Part shown: positions 43,205-51,988 of the stretch, one piece after another
How positions within the stretch are numbered: position 1 is the stretch's first letter
How the letters are laid out: every line of letters starts with the position of its first letter
DNA from: Pseudoduganella rivuli
GTDB lineage: Bacteria > Pseudomonadota > Gammaproteobacteria > Burkholderiales > Burkholderiaceae_D
Direction of reading: 5' to 3'
NCBI RefSeq assembly: GCF_009674485.1
Contig: NZ_WKJJ01000031.1
Location: 1 to 64,000, forward strand
Length of the DNA stretch: 64,000 nt
Notes under the pieces: model-generated
Told to the model about the DNA's origin: nothing
Seen by the model: the letters and a program-made list of their open reading frames with translations, nothing else
Database searches by the model: none
Translations under genes and position numbers: made by a program

Positions 43205-45913
43205 ATGACCCGACTTCCCGCTCTCCGCCTGTTGCCGCTGCTGTGCAGCCTGACTTTGCTGCCGCCCGCCCTTGCCCAATCCTTGCCGGCCGGCGTTACC
43301 AAAGGCCCGTCCGTCGAAGGCATCACGGAATACCGCTTGCCGAACGGCTTGAAAGTGCTGCTGTTCCCGGATGCATCCAAGCCCACCGTCACGGTCAACG
43401 TCACCTACCTGGTGGGATCGCGCCATGAGAATTACGGCGAAACCGGCATGGCGCACTTGCTGGAACACCTGATGTTCAAAGGCTCACCGAAGAACCGCAA
43501 CATCCCGCAGCAGTTTTCCGAGCGGGGCATGGATTTCAACGGCACCACGTCATATGACCGCACCAATTACTACGAAGTGTTCCAGGCGGGCGGCGACAAC
43601 CTGAAGTGGGCGCTGGAGATGGAAGCGGACCGCATGACGCGTTCGTACATCGCCAAGAAAGACCTGGATTCGGAAATGACGGTGGTGCGCAACGAATACG
43701 AGAGCGGCGAAAACAGCCCGTTCGAAGTGCTGCTGAAGCGCATGCAAAGCGTGGCGTATGACTGGCACAGCTATGGCCGTTCCACCATCGGCAACCGCAG
43801 CGACATCGAGAACGTCAAGATCGACAACCTGCAGGCGTTTTACCGCACCTACTACCAGCCGGACAACGCCGTGCTGCTGGTGGCCGGCAAATTCGACCCG
43901 GCGCAAACGCTGGCCTGGATCGGCAAAACCTTTGGCGCGATCCCGAAACCCAAGCGCAAGCTGCCGCCCTTCTGGACGGTGGAGCCGGTGCAGGATGGCG
44001 AGCGTTCGTTCATGGTGCGCCGCAAGGGTGACATGCAAGTGGTCTTATTGGGCTACAAGATTCCCGCCGCCCTGCATGCCGATGGCGATGCACTGGCCTT
44101 CATGTCGGAAATCATGGGCGACACGCCGAATGGCCGCCTGCACAAGGCGCTGGTGGAAACCGGCAAGGCGGCGCAAGTGTTCAGCTTTGGCCAGACCGGC
44201 TATGCGCCGGGCCTGCAACTGATCGGCGCCATCGTCAAGGCCGGCCAGCCGTTGGAACCGGTCAAGGAGGAATTGATCGCCGCCGTGGAAAGCTTTGCCA
44301 CGACGCCGCCCACGGAAGATGAGATGGAGCGCGTGCGCCGCAACATCGGTAACAGCATCGAGAAGGCGCTGAACGATCCGCAAAAGGTGGGCGTGACGCT
44401 GTCGGAACAGGTCGCGCTGGGCGACTGGCGATTGCTGTTCCTGGGCCGCGACAGCCTGCCGAAAGTCACGAAGGAACAGGTCAGCAAGGTGGCCGCCACT
44501 TACCTGAAGCGCGACAACCGCACGGCGGGCCTGTTCGTGCCGGAAGATGCGCCGCAACGGGTGGAAATCACCACGGCGCCCACGGTGGAAGAAGTCATGA
44601 AGGGCTACCAGGGCAAGGCGGCGACGCTGCAATCCGAAGTGTTCGACCCCAGCCAGGCCAATATCCTGGCCCGCACCGAACTGGCGACGGTGGGTGGCCT
44701 GAAACTGGCGCTGCTGCCGAAGAAGAACCGTGGCGAGACCGTGTCCGTCAGCCTGCGCCTGCACTGGGGCGATGAAAAGAACCAGTTCGGCAAGGCGATG
44801 ATCGCGGCCGCCACCGGCCAGATGCTGAACCGGGGCACCAGCAAATACACGCGCGCGCAACTGGCCGATGCGTGGGACAAGCTGAAGATGACGGGCTCGG
44901 TGTACCAGTTCGAGACCACGCGCGCCAACCTGGACCAGGCGCTGCGCCTGGCCGCGCACGTGCTGAAAGAGCCGACGTTCGACGCGGCGGAATTCGAGCA
45001 ATTGCGCCAGCAATGGCTGGTGCAGCTGGAAGCGTCGCGCAGCGAACCGCAGGCCGTGGCGGCCAATGCGCTGGCGCAGCACTACGCCCACTATCCGAAA
45101 GGCGACGTGCGCACGCCGCTGACCATCGATGAACAGATCGCGCAAATCAAGGCCATGACGGTGGACGACCTGAAGGCGTACCACCGTGAATTCTATGGCG
45201 CGTCGCACGGTGAAATGGCGATCGTGGGCGACTTCGACAAGGCCGCCGCGCAGGCCGTGGTGGCGCAGGAGCTGGGCAACTGGCAGAGCAAGGCGTCCTA
45301 TGCGCGCATTGTCGACAGTAATGTGCCGCACCCGCCGCTGGACCAGTTGCTCGATACGCCGGACAAGGAAAACGGCTTTTACACGGCGCGCATCGACCTC
45401 GACCTGAACTCGGAAGACGACGATTACCCCGCGCTGGAACTGGCCAATTACATCCTCGGCGACGGCGGCCTGAAGTCGCGCATCATGGACCGCATCCGCC
45501 AGAAGGATGGCCTGTCGTACGGCGGCGGTTCGTCGCTGGCCGTCAGCGATATCGACCGCGCCAGCCACCTGTCGGTGTCGGCCATCGCGGCGCCGCAAAA
45601 CCTGAACAAGCTGAAGGCCGCGATCCGCGAAGAACTGGCCCGCGCGCTGAAGGATGGCTTTACCAAGGCGGAAGTGGACGGCGCCCGTTCCGGCATCCTG
45701 CAGCAGCGCCTGCAAAACCGGTCGCAGGATGGCGTGCTGGCGGCCGGCTGGACCACGTTCCTGTATTTGAACCGCACCTACGCATGGAGCAAGGCGTTTG
45801 AAGACAAGCTGAAGGCGCTGACGCCGGCGCAGGTCAATGCCGCCTTCCGCAAGGCGGTGGATTTGAACAAGCTGAATGTGGTGCTGGCGGGGGACAGCAA
45901 GAAAGCTAAATAG
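43205..45913 (+). CDS. M16 family zinc metallopeptidase (two-domain, periplasmic)
   Basis: The 902-residue protein has a signal peptide (to ALAQ, about residue 25) and two tandem M16 units. The first carries the inverted zinc motif HLLEH (His84, Glu87, His88) and is active; the second (from about 480) is the usual inactive half. Such peptidases degrade peptides in the periplasm. Length is typical for the pitrilysin-like secreted group. The gene is monocistronic and ends at a palindromic repeat shared with the GntR gene. Confidence 0.92.
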   Translation: MTRLPALRLLPLLCSLTLLPPALAQSLPAGVTKGPSVEGITEYRLPNGLKVLLFPDASKPTVTVNVTYLVGSRHENYGETGMAHLLEHLMFKGSPKNRNIPQQFSERGMDFNGTTSYDRTNYYEVFQAGGDNLKWALEMEADRMTRSYIAKKDLDSEMTVVRNEYESGENSPFEVLLKRMQSVAYDWHSYGRSTIGNRSDIENVKIDNLQAFYRTYYQPDNAVLLVAGKFDPAQTLAWIGKTFGAIPKPKRKLPPFWTVEPVQDGERSFMVRRKGDMQVVLLGYKIPAALHADGDALAFMSEIMGDTPNGRLHKALVETGKAAQVFSFGQTGYAPGLQLIGAIVKAGQPLEPVKEELIAAVESFATTPPTEDEMERVRRNIGNSIEKALNDPQKVGVTLSEQVALGDWRLLFLGRDSLPKVTKEQVSKVAATYLKRDNRTAGLFVPEDAPQRVEITTAPTVEEVMKGYQGKAATLQSEVFDPSQANILARTELATVGGLKLALLPKKNRGETVSVSLRLHWGDEKNQFGKAMIAAATGQMLNRGTSKYTRAQLADAWDKLKMTGSVYQFETTRANLDQALRLAAHVLKEPTFDAAEFEQLRQQWLVQLEASRSEPQAVAANALAQHYAHYPKGDVRTPLTIDEQIAQIKAMTVDDLKAYHREFYGASHGEMAIVGDFDKAAAQAVVAQELGNWQSKASYARIVDSNVPHPPLDQLLDTPDKENGFYTARIDLDLNSEDDDYPALELANYILGDGGLKSRIMDRIRQKDGLSYGGGSSLAVSDIDRASHLSVSAIAAPQNLNKLKAAIREELARALKDGFTKAEVDGARSGILQQRLQNRSQDGVLAAGWTTFLYLNRTYAWSKAFEDKLKALTPAQVNAAFRKAVDLNKLNVVLAGDSKKAK

Positions 45914-45923
45914 CCCTTCAATT

Positions 45924-45960
45924 CCGTAGGGCGGTTTCGCGTCGGCGAAGCCGCCATGCG
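45924..45960 (-). repeat. Intergenic palindromic repeat, copy 4
   Basis: CCGTAGGGCGGTTTCGC, loop GTCG and GCGAAGCCGCCATGCG, the reverse orientation of the copy after pyrF. The 11-bp stem has one mismatch. It separates the convergent M16 and GntR genes. Confidence 0.75.
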
Positions 45961-46701
45961 TTACGGTGTACTCAGCTCCGCCACGAAGTCATACAGGTCG
46001 CCCCGGAAAATCGAGCGGCAAAATTCCACCGCCTGGCCGTCGCGCAAGAAGCCCAGCCGCTCGACGGCCAGTCCCGCATCGCCTTCCTTCGCTTGCAGCA
46101 GCTTGGCCTGTTCCGCGTTCAGCAACAGCGCCGACAGGCGCTGCAGCGCGCGTACCGGGCGCTTGCCCGCGTGTTCCAGCGCTTCATACATCGACACGCC
46201 CACCGCATCGAGCGAGGGCAGGGCGCTGGCGACGATGGTGGCGTATTCAATGCACATCGGGATCTCATCGGCATAGCGGATGCGGTTGAAGCGGAACACG
46301 GGCGCGCCCGGCGACAACCGCAGCCGCAGCGCTTCTTCCGGCGTCACCGTGCCTTCCGCCCGTTTCAGCCACACGCTGCGCGGCGTGCGTCCCCGCGCCC
46401 GCATGTCTTCCGAAAACGACGTCAGCTTGGCGAAGTTTTTCTCGATACGGGTATTGATGAAATTGCCGGAGCCGGGCCGCCGCACCAGCAAGCCTTCATC
46501 CACCAGGCCGTCGATGGCCTTGCGCACGGTGATGCGGGACACCGATAAATCCGCCGCCAGCTGGCGCTCGGCCGGCAACGCTTCGTCCGGCGCGAAGATC
46601 CGCTTGTCGATCGCTTCGCGCAGCGCGCGCTGCAATTGCTGGTACAGGGGCTGGCTGCTGGTCTCCGCCAGGTGCTGCATGATCTGGGCAAGCGTGGTCA
46701 T
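45961..46701 (-). CDS. GntR/HutC family regulator with UTRA domain, probable GlcNAc regulator
   Basis: The 246-residue protein has an N-terminal GntR winged helix (PLYQQLQRALREAIDKRIF, SVSRITVRKAIDGLVDEGLL) and a C-terminal UTRA ligand domain (from about 95, with FRFNRIRYADEIPMCIEYA). NagR/DasR-type members bind GlcN-6-P or GlcNAc-6-P and repress amino-sugar genes. Its place, divergent from the TonB receptor and flanked by nagA and GH3/GH18 genes, supports such a role here; this is inference from context. Confidence 0.87.
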   Translation of the reverse strand: MTTLAQIMQHLAETSSQPLYQQLQRALREAIDKRIFAPDEALPAERQLAADLSVSRITVRKAIDGLVDEGLLVRRPGSGNFINTRIEKNFAKLTSFSEDMRARGRTPRSVWLKRAEGTVTPEEALRLRLSPGAPVFRFNRIRYADEIPMCIEYATIVASALPSLDAVGVSMYEALEHAGKRPVRALQRLSALLLNAEQAKLLQAKEGDAGLAVERLGFLRDGQAVEFCRSIFRGDLYDFVAELSTP

Positions 46702-47063
46702 GTAGTGGTCTCATTGTCGGACGTCCTCGGCGGGGACGACATCATTATATTTTTGCCTTCCGATAATACCAAAAAAAGACCGCGACAAAGCGGTTCGCAT
46801 GCCACCACGCTACCGCTTAGAGGGAGATAGCGCTAACTTACTGAAAACTATGACGAAGTGGTCTGTGTTGGCACTACAACATGCGAAAAAAATACGGAAA
46901 CTGGTAGTGTTCTGGTATTAGTTCAGGGTATATTGGCGTTCAATTGGTTTTGTTAGTGGTTGTAAAGAAGATCTGCAGGATGTCGCGGGGAGCGCGGCGG
47001 CCGGAATACGGATCTCGTTAATCTGACCGGGCTACTTTGGTAGCCCACATCAAGGGGGAGTAC
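46702..47063. promoter_or_regulatory. Divergent control region of the chitin locus
   Basis: This 362-bp non-coding region lies between the GntR and TonB-receptor starts. It holds an 11-bp direct repeat starting CTGGTA (46901-46906 and 46912-46917, one helical turn apart) and TATATT at 46929-46934, a possible -10. TGGTCT half-site-like words occur near 46706 and 46858, and a leader hairpin lies at 47029-47046. GTGGTCT resembles the half-site of DasR-type operators, but no full palindrome is seen. A long leader of about 120 nt is likely. Confidence 0.45.
47029..47046 (+). promoter_or_regulatory. Leader hairpin before TonB receptor gene
   Basis: GGGCTAC, loop TTTG and GTAGCCC form a perfect 7-bp stem ending about 6 nt before the AGGGGGAG ribosome-binding site. 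It could modulate translation or protect the mRNA. Confidence 0.45.
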
Positions 47064-49715
47064 ATGAAACGCAATCTGACGCCGATCGCCAGCGCGGTCG
47101 CTATCCTGATCACCAGCACCGCACTGACGGCGCACGCACAAGACGCCAGCAAAGCAGCGGACAACGTCGTGATCGTGACCGGTGTGCGCGCGGCACTGGC
47201 GCAATCGATCAACCAGAAGCGCAACGCCGAATCGCTGGTGGAAGTCATTACTGCGGAAGACGTGGGCAAGATGCCGGACAAGAGCGTCGCCGACTCGCTG
47301 CAGCGCGTACCGGGCGTATCGGTGGCGACTGCCGGCGGTACCGAAGGCGGTTTTGGTGAAAACGACCGCGTCAGCCTGAAAGGCACGCCGTCCAACCTGA
47401 CCCTGACCACGCTGAACGGCCACACCGTGTCGTCCGGCGACTGGTATATCTCCAACATCACCAGCGGCGGCCGCTCGGTATCGTACTCGATGTTCCCGTC
47501 CGAGCTGATCGGCCGCGTGACTGTGCATAAGAGCGCGCAAGCCAACCTGACCGAAGGTGGCGCCGCCGGTACCGTCGATATCGAAACCCGCAAGCCGCTG
47601 AGCTTCAAGAAAAACCTGACCCTGATGGGTTCCGTGGAAGCCGCTTACGGCGACGCGGCCAAGAAGACCGACGCGCAGATCAGCGGCCTGGTCAACTGGA
47701 AAAATGACGAAGGCAACCTGGGCGTGCTGGTGCAAGCCTTCGATGAAAAGCGTTCGCTGCGCCGCCTGGGCCAGGAATTCCTGTGGTGGGACAAGCTGTC
47801 CGACGGCATGTCGCCGGCCTGGGTGAAAGCCAATCCGGAAGTGGACGGCAAATACCTGTCGATGCTGACCGGTTCCGCACTGTTCCAGCAACAGCGTGAG
47901 CGCAAGGGCGGCATGGTCGACGTGCAGGTGAAAGTCAACAATGACTTCACTTTCGACATCAGCGGCCTGTACACCAAACTCAGCGCGGACAACATCAACG
48001 CCAACTTCATGTTTTCGCCATACCAGGCGCTGACCAATAACTGGTCCGGCGTGGGCGCCGTGGTGCCATCGAAGTGGACCGTGACCGGCAACCAGATCAC
48101 GTCGATCACGTTGCCGTCGACCTGCCCGGTGGCGGACTGCTCGAAAATGGGCCCGTCGGTACAGGACATCATCGCCCGTCCCGGCTCGTACAGCGATTCG
48201 AAATTCCTGAACCTGGACTGGAAATACCGCGCCAATGAAGCGCTGTCGTTCACCGGCCAGATCGGCACCACGCGCGGCACCGGCTATGCGCGCGACTATG
48301 GCTATGAAGCGTGGCTGGCTTATTCCGGCGCCACCATGACCATGCACGGCCTGGATGCGCCGGCCAACGTCACGATCGATAATTCCGGTACATTCAGCCC
48401 GCGCACCGGCGCCGACTTCTTCGGCGGCTGGGCCTCGGACACCACGGCCAAGGACAAGGAAACCTACGGCCAGATCGACGGCAACTGGAAAACGCCATGG
48501 GATGTGGTGCCGACCGTGCGCTTCGGCGTCCGCACCGCCAAGCATGACCGTGGCCTGACCTGGCTGCAGGGCGACGTGGCGGGAGCTGGCGCGCAACTGG
48601 CCAACCGTCCGACCGGCCTGACCAACTATCCGGCCAGCCCGCTGGCCAACGTGCTGGACAAGCCATGGACCTTCACCGCCGACTCGATGAAGGTCTGGGG
48701 CGACAAGTACGTGACGTTCGCCAGCCACTCGTACCAGAACGAATTCAAGATCGGTGAAAAGGCCAACGCCGTCTACGCGATGGGTGACCTGGCCGCCGGC
48801 AACTTCACCGGTAACTTCGGCGTGCGCTATGTGCAGACCGACATCGACGTCGACAACGCGTCGCCGAACACGGTCTGGAGCCCGGTACACACGTCCAACA
48901 CGTACAAGGACATCCTGCCGAGCGTGAACTTGCGCACCGACCTGTCGAAAGACGTGGTGCTGCGTGCTTCCGCCAGCCGCACCATGGCCCGTCCTGACTT
49001 CGGCGCACTGGGTTCGCTGTCGCTGAACGACCTGACCCGTTCCGGCACCGGCGGCAACCCGAACCTGAAGCCGATTTATTCGAACAACGTGGAAGCCGGT
49101 GTCGAGTGGTACTTCATGCCGAAGTCGCTGCTGGCCGTGAACCTGTATGACATGCACCTGGGTTCGTACGTGACCTTCGGCGCGTCGACGCAGCAGTTCT
49201 TCAACCAGTCCGTGAAAGCCATCACGAACTACAACATGAGCTCCGCGCTGAATACCAAGGCCCGCGTGAAAGGCGTGGAGCTGCAGTACAGCCAGGACCT
49301 GGGTAACGGCTTCGGCGCCAGCGCGAACTACACGTACGCGGATGGCCAGGAAACCGGCAAGGCGCCAAAATCGGCTTGCGCGGACCTCGGTGACTGCAGC
49401 ATGATCGGCACGTCGCGCAATTCGTACAACGTGTCCGCGTTCTATGAAAACAGCCGCTTCAGCGCCCGCCTGAACTACAGCTACCGCTCGGCGTTCCTGA
49501 ATGGCCTGGACCGCAACAGCGCAATTTACCAGGATGCGGTGGGTACGGTATCGCTGGCGCTGAACTACAACATCAGCGACAACCTGACCCTGTCGTTCGA
49601 AGGCAAGGACTTGAACGATCCGCTGCTGAAGTCGTATGCAACCAGCAAAGACCAGCCACGCGCGTTCTACAAGAACGGCAAGCAATTCTTCCTGGGCCTG
49701 CGCGGCAAAATGTAA
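47064..49715 (+). CDS. TonB-dependent receptor, probable chitooligosaccharide/GlcNAc uptake
   Basis: The 883-residue outer-membrane receptor has a signal peptide (to TAHAQ, about 25), a plug domain (VVIVTGVRAALAQSINQKRN, DVGKMPDKSVADSLQRVPGV, GGAAGTVDIETRKPL) and a 22-strand-type barrel ending in an aromatic-poor LGLRGKM. The pattern matches the Xanthomonas/Caulobacter-type carbohydrate receptor subfamily. ATG 47064 has AGGGGGAG upstream and begins the signal peptide. It heads a unit with the GH18 gene and two acyltransferase genes, and faces the GntR regulator. The substrate is inferred from this context. Confidence 0.88.
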   Translation: MKRNLTPIASAVAILITSTALTAHAQDASKAADNVVIVTGVRAALAQSINQKRNAESLVEVITAEDVGKMPDKSVADSLQRVPGVSVATAGGTEGGFGENDRVSLKGTPSNLTLTTLNGHTVSSGDWYISNITSGGRSVSYSMFPSELIGRVTVHKSAQANLTEGGAAGTVDIETRKPLSFKKNLTLMGSVEAAYGDAAKKTDAQISGLVNWKNDEGNLGVLVQAFDEKRSLRRLGQEFLWWDKLSDGMSPAWVKANPEVDGKYLSMLTGSALFQQQRERKGGMVDVQVKVNNDFTFDISGLYTKLSADNINANFMFSPYQALTNNWSGVGAVVPSKWTVTGNQITSITLPSTCPVADCSKMGPSVQDIIARPGSYSDSKFLNLDWKYRANEALSFTGQIGTTRGTGYARDYGYEAWLAYSGATMTMHGLDAPANVTIDNSGTFSPRTGADFFGGWASDTTAKDKETYGQIDGNWKTPWDVVPTVRFGVRTAKHDRGLTWLQGDVAGAGAQLANRPTGLTNYPASPLANVLDKPWTFTADSMKVWGDKYVTFASHSYQNEFKIGEKANAVYAMGDLAAGNFTGNFGVRYVQTDIDVDNASPNTVWSPVHTSNTYKDILPSVNLRTDLSKDVVLRASASRTMARPDFGALGSLSLNDLTRSGTGGNPNLKPIYSNNVEAGVEWYFMPKSLLAVNLYDMHLGSYVTFGASTQQFFNQSVKAITNYNMSSALNTKARVKGVELQYSQDLGNGFGASANYTYADGQETGKAPKSACADLGDCSMIGTSRNSYNVSAFYENSRFSARLNYSYRSAFLNGLDRNSAIYQDAVGTVSLALNYNISDNLTLSFEGKDLNDPLLKSYATSKDQPRAFYKNGKQFFLGLRGKM

Positions 49716-49741
49716 GTTTCCTTCAGCTTGACGCTGCATTT

Positions 49742-49775
49742 GGCAGGGCTTCCTCCGGGAGTCCTGCCTTTTTTT
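49742..49775 (+). terminator. Terminator after TonB receptor gene
   Basis: GGCAGG...CCTGCC with further pairing inside (CTTCC/GGGAG) is followed by seven T. It lies 27 bp after the receptor stop and just before the GH18 gene, so the receptor may be expressed more than the genes behind it. Confidence 0.8.
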
Positions 49776-49785
49776 CGAGATATCC

Positions 49786-50811
49786 ATGCGCTCAATTTCC
49801 ACGCTCCTGCTGCTTGCCGCCCTGGCGCCGCAAGCTCATGCGGCAGAATTCCCCGCCTTCGTCTACAGTCCCTATAAACACCTGGCGATGTGGAACGATC
49901 CCGCCAACAACGTCATCACCGCCGCGCCCAATGGCGTGAAAACACCTTATATCGCCGATGGCGCATTGCCATTCGGCAAACAGCCGTTGACCTGGGCATT
50001 CGCCAGCGGCGAGTGCGGCGATGAGCATTGGGGCGGGCAGCCTGCGCAGGCCGTGGCCGACGCCAACGTGCCATCGTTTGCGAAGGCAGGGATCGGTTAC
50101 ATTATTTCCACGGGCGGGCAGGGCAACGTATTCACCTGCGCGACGGACGACGGCATGGAGCGCTTTATCCGCCGCTATGAATCGCCGCAGTTGATCGGTT
50201 TCGATTTCGACATCGAAGCGGAACAGACGCCTGAGCAGATCGCGTCGCTGGCGGACCGTATCGCGGTGGCGCAGAAACTGCGGCCGCACTTGCGCATGAG
50301 CTTTACCGTGCCGACGCTGGCGGCATCCGACGGCAGCCGCATCAGCCTGAATCCAACGGCGGAAGCCGTGCTGGCGGCCGTGCGCAAGGCCGGCATACAA
50401 AACTATGCACTGAACCTGATGGTGATGGATTACGGCCCCGCCGCGAAAAAAGCCTGCGTGGTGCACAAGGTGCGTGGCAAGGCCCGCTGCGACATGGGCG
50501 CCTCCGCATTGCAGGCGGCGCGCAACGTGCATGCAAAGTATGGCGTGCCGTATGAACAAATTGAATTGACGGCCATGATCGGTGTAAACGACGTGGTGGA
50601 AAATGTCTTCACCCTGCGCGACGCCCAGGCGGTGGCGCAAGGGGTATTGCGCATGAAACTGGCGGGGCTGCATTACTGGTCGCTGGACCGCGATACGCCA
50701 TGCGGCAAGCCGGTGAAAGGCGCGGACGCCACGTGCAGCACGATGCCGGGTGTCCCCGCCGGCGCCTACCTGCGCGCGATGGCGCGCACGCTGGGCCAGG
50801 TGGCGCAATGA
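49786..50811 (+). CDS. Secreted glycoside hydrolase family 18 (chitinase-like)
   Basis: The 341-residue enzyme has a signal peptide (to HAAE, about 20) and a single GH18 barrel. The catalytic motif is IGFDFDIE (Asp140, Asp142, Glu144, with Glu as the acid), matching DxxDxDxE. GH18 enzymes cleave beta-1,4-GlcNAc chains with retention using the substrate acetamido group. There is no chitin-binding domain, so it likely acts on oligosaccharides in the periplasm or outside. It shares ATGA with the next gene. Confidence 0.85.
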   Translation: MRSISTLLLLAALAPQAHAAEFPAFVYSPYKHLAMWNDPANNVITAAPNGVKTPYIADGALPFGKQPLTWAFASGECGDEHWGGQPAQAVADANVPSFAKAGIGYIISTGGQGNVFTCATDDGMERFIRRYESPQLIGFDFDIEAEQTPEQIASLADRIAVAQKLRPHLRMSFTVPTLAASDGSRISLNPTAEAVLAAVRKAGIQNYALNLMVMDYGPAAKKACVVHKVRGKARCDMGASALQAARNVHAKYGVPYEQIELTAMIGVNDVVENVFTLRDAQAVAQGVLRMKLAGLHYWSLDRDTPCGKPVKGADATCSTMPGVPAGAYLRAMARTLGQVAQ

Positions 50812-51986
50812 CGTTGCGGGCGGTACCGGATACGGGCCATTCCGCCACCGCCAGGGCGGCCGCCGCGCGGCGCTACCCGTCGCTGGACGTGCTGCGCGGC
50901 CTGACTGTCGCGCTGATGATCATCGTGAACACGCCGGGCGACTGGAGCACCGTGTACGCGCCGCTGCTGCACGCGCAGTGGCACGGCTTCACGCCGACCG
51001 ACTGGGTCTTTCCCACGTTCCTGTTCGTGGTCGGCAACGCGCTGAGTTTTGCGCTGCCCAAGTATGCGCAACTGGGCACGCGCGCCGTGCTGGCCAGGGT
51101 GGGCAAGCGCAGCGCCATCATGTTCGCGCTGGGTTTTTTACTGTTCTGGTTCCCGTTCGTGGCGCCGGACAGCGCGGGACACTGGGGCCTGATTTCCCTG
51201 TCCGGTGCGCGAATTCCCGGTGTCTTGCAGCGCATTGCCCTGTGCTTTGCGCTGGCGTCGCTGCTGCTGCATTTCGCGAAGGAGGCGGGGGCGTGGCTGT
51301 ATTGCGTATTGGCGCTGCTCGGTTACTGGGCGGTACTGGCGCTGGGCGGCGATTTGACGATGGCCGGCAATGCGGCCGTGAAATTCGACTTGTGGCTGCT
51401 GGGCGGGCGCCATTTGTACCAGGGCGAAGGCATCCCGTTCGACCCGGAAGGACTGTTGGGCACGATACCCGCCACGGTCAACGTGATCGCCGGCTATTTC
51501 GCGGGGCGCCTGTTTGCCGACAAAGGCGCGACGTGGGAAACGCTGGCGCGCCTGATGCTGGCGGGCGTGGCGTGCATCGCCGTGGCGCTGTGCTGGGACC
51601 AGGTGCTGCCATTCAATAAAAAGCTGTGGACCAGTTCCTACGTGCTGCTGACGGTGGGGCTGGACTTGCTGGTGCTGCCGCTGATGATTTACCTGGTGGA
51701 GATGCGCGGCGACAGTACAGGCAGTGCAGGGCGGGGCTGGACGTACTTCTTTGAAGTGTTCGGCAAGAACACGCTGTTCATCTACCTGCTGTCGGAATTG
51801 GCGGTCGTGGTGCTGGTACGTACGCACATCGGCGGCCGCGATGCCTATGGGTGGCTGTACAGCGTGACGTTCCAGCCGCTGGCCGCGCCGCAGCTGGCGT
51901 CGCTGCTGTTTGCCGTGGCCTTCATGCTGGCGTGCTGGCTGGCCGGTTACTGGCTGGACCGGCGCAAAATCTATATCAAGGTATAG
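50808..51986 (+). CDS. Transmembrane acyltransferase, heparan-alpha-glucosaminide N-acetyltransferase-like (1)
   Basis: The 392-residue protein has about ten membrane helices and starts with the family motif YPSLDVLRGLTVALMIIVNT. The segment LLHAQWHGFTPTDWVFPTFLFVVG contains His55, aligned with the acetylated His of human HGSNAT. Such enzymes move acetyl from cytosolic acetyl-CoA across the membrane onto a terminal glucosamine. ATG 50808 overlaps the GH18 stop (ATGA). Placement in a chitin locus suggests N-acetylation of GlcN residues; this is inference. Confidence 0.8.
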   Translation: MTLRAVPDTGHSATARAAAARRYPSLDVLRGLTVALMIIVNTPGDWSTVYAPLLHAQWHGFTPTDWVFPTFLFVVGNALSFALPKYAQLGTRAVLARVGKRSAIMFALGFLLFWFPFVAPDSAGHWGLISLSGARIPGVLQRIALCFALASLLLHFAKEAGAWLYCVLALLGYWAVLALGGDLTMAGNAAVKFDLWLLGGRHLYQGEGIPFDPEGLLGTIPATVNVIAGYFAGRLFADKGATWETLARLMLAGVACIAVALCWDQVLPFNKKLWTSSYVLLTVGLDLLVLPLMIYLVEMRGDSTGSAGRGWTYFFEVFGKNTLFIYLLSELAVVVLVRTHIGGRDAYGWLYSVTFQPLAAPQLASLLFAVAFMLACWLAGYWLDRRKIYIKV

Positions 51987-51988
51987 CC

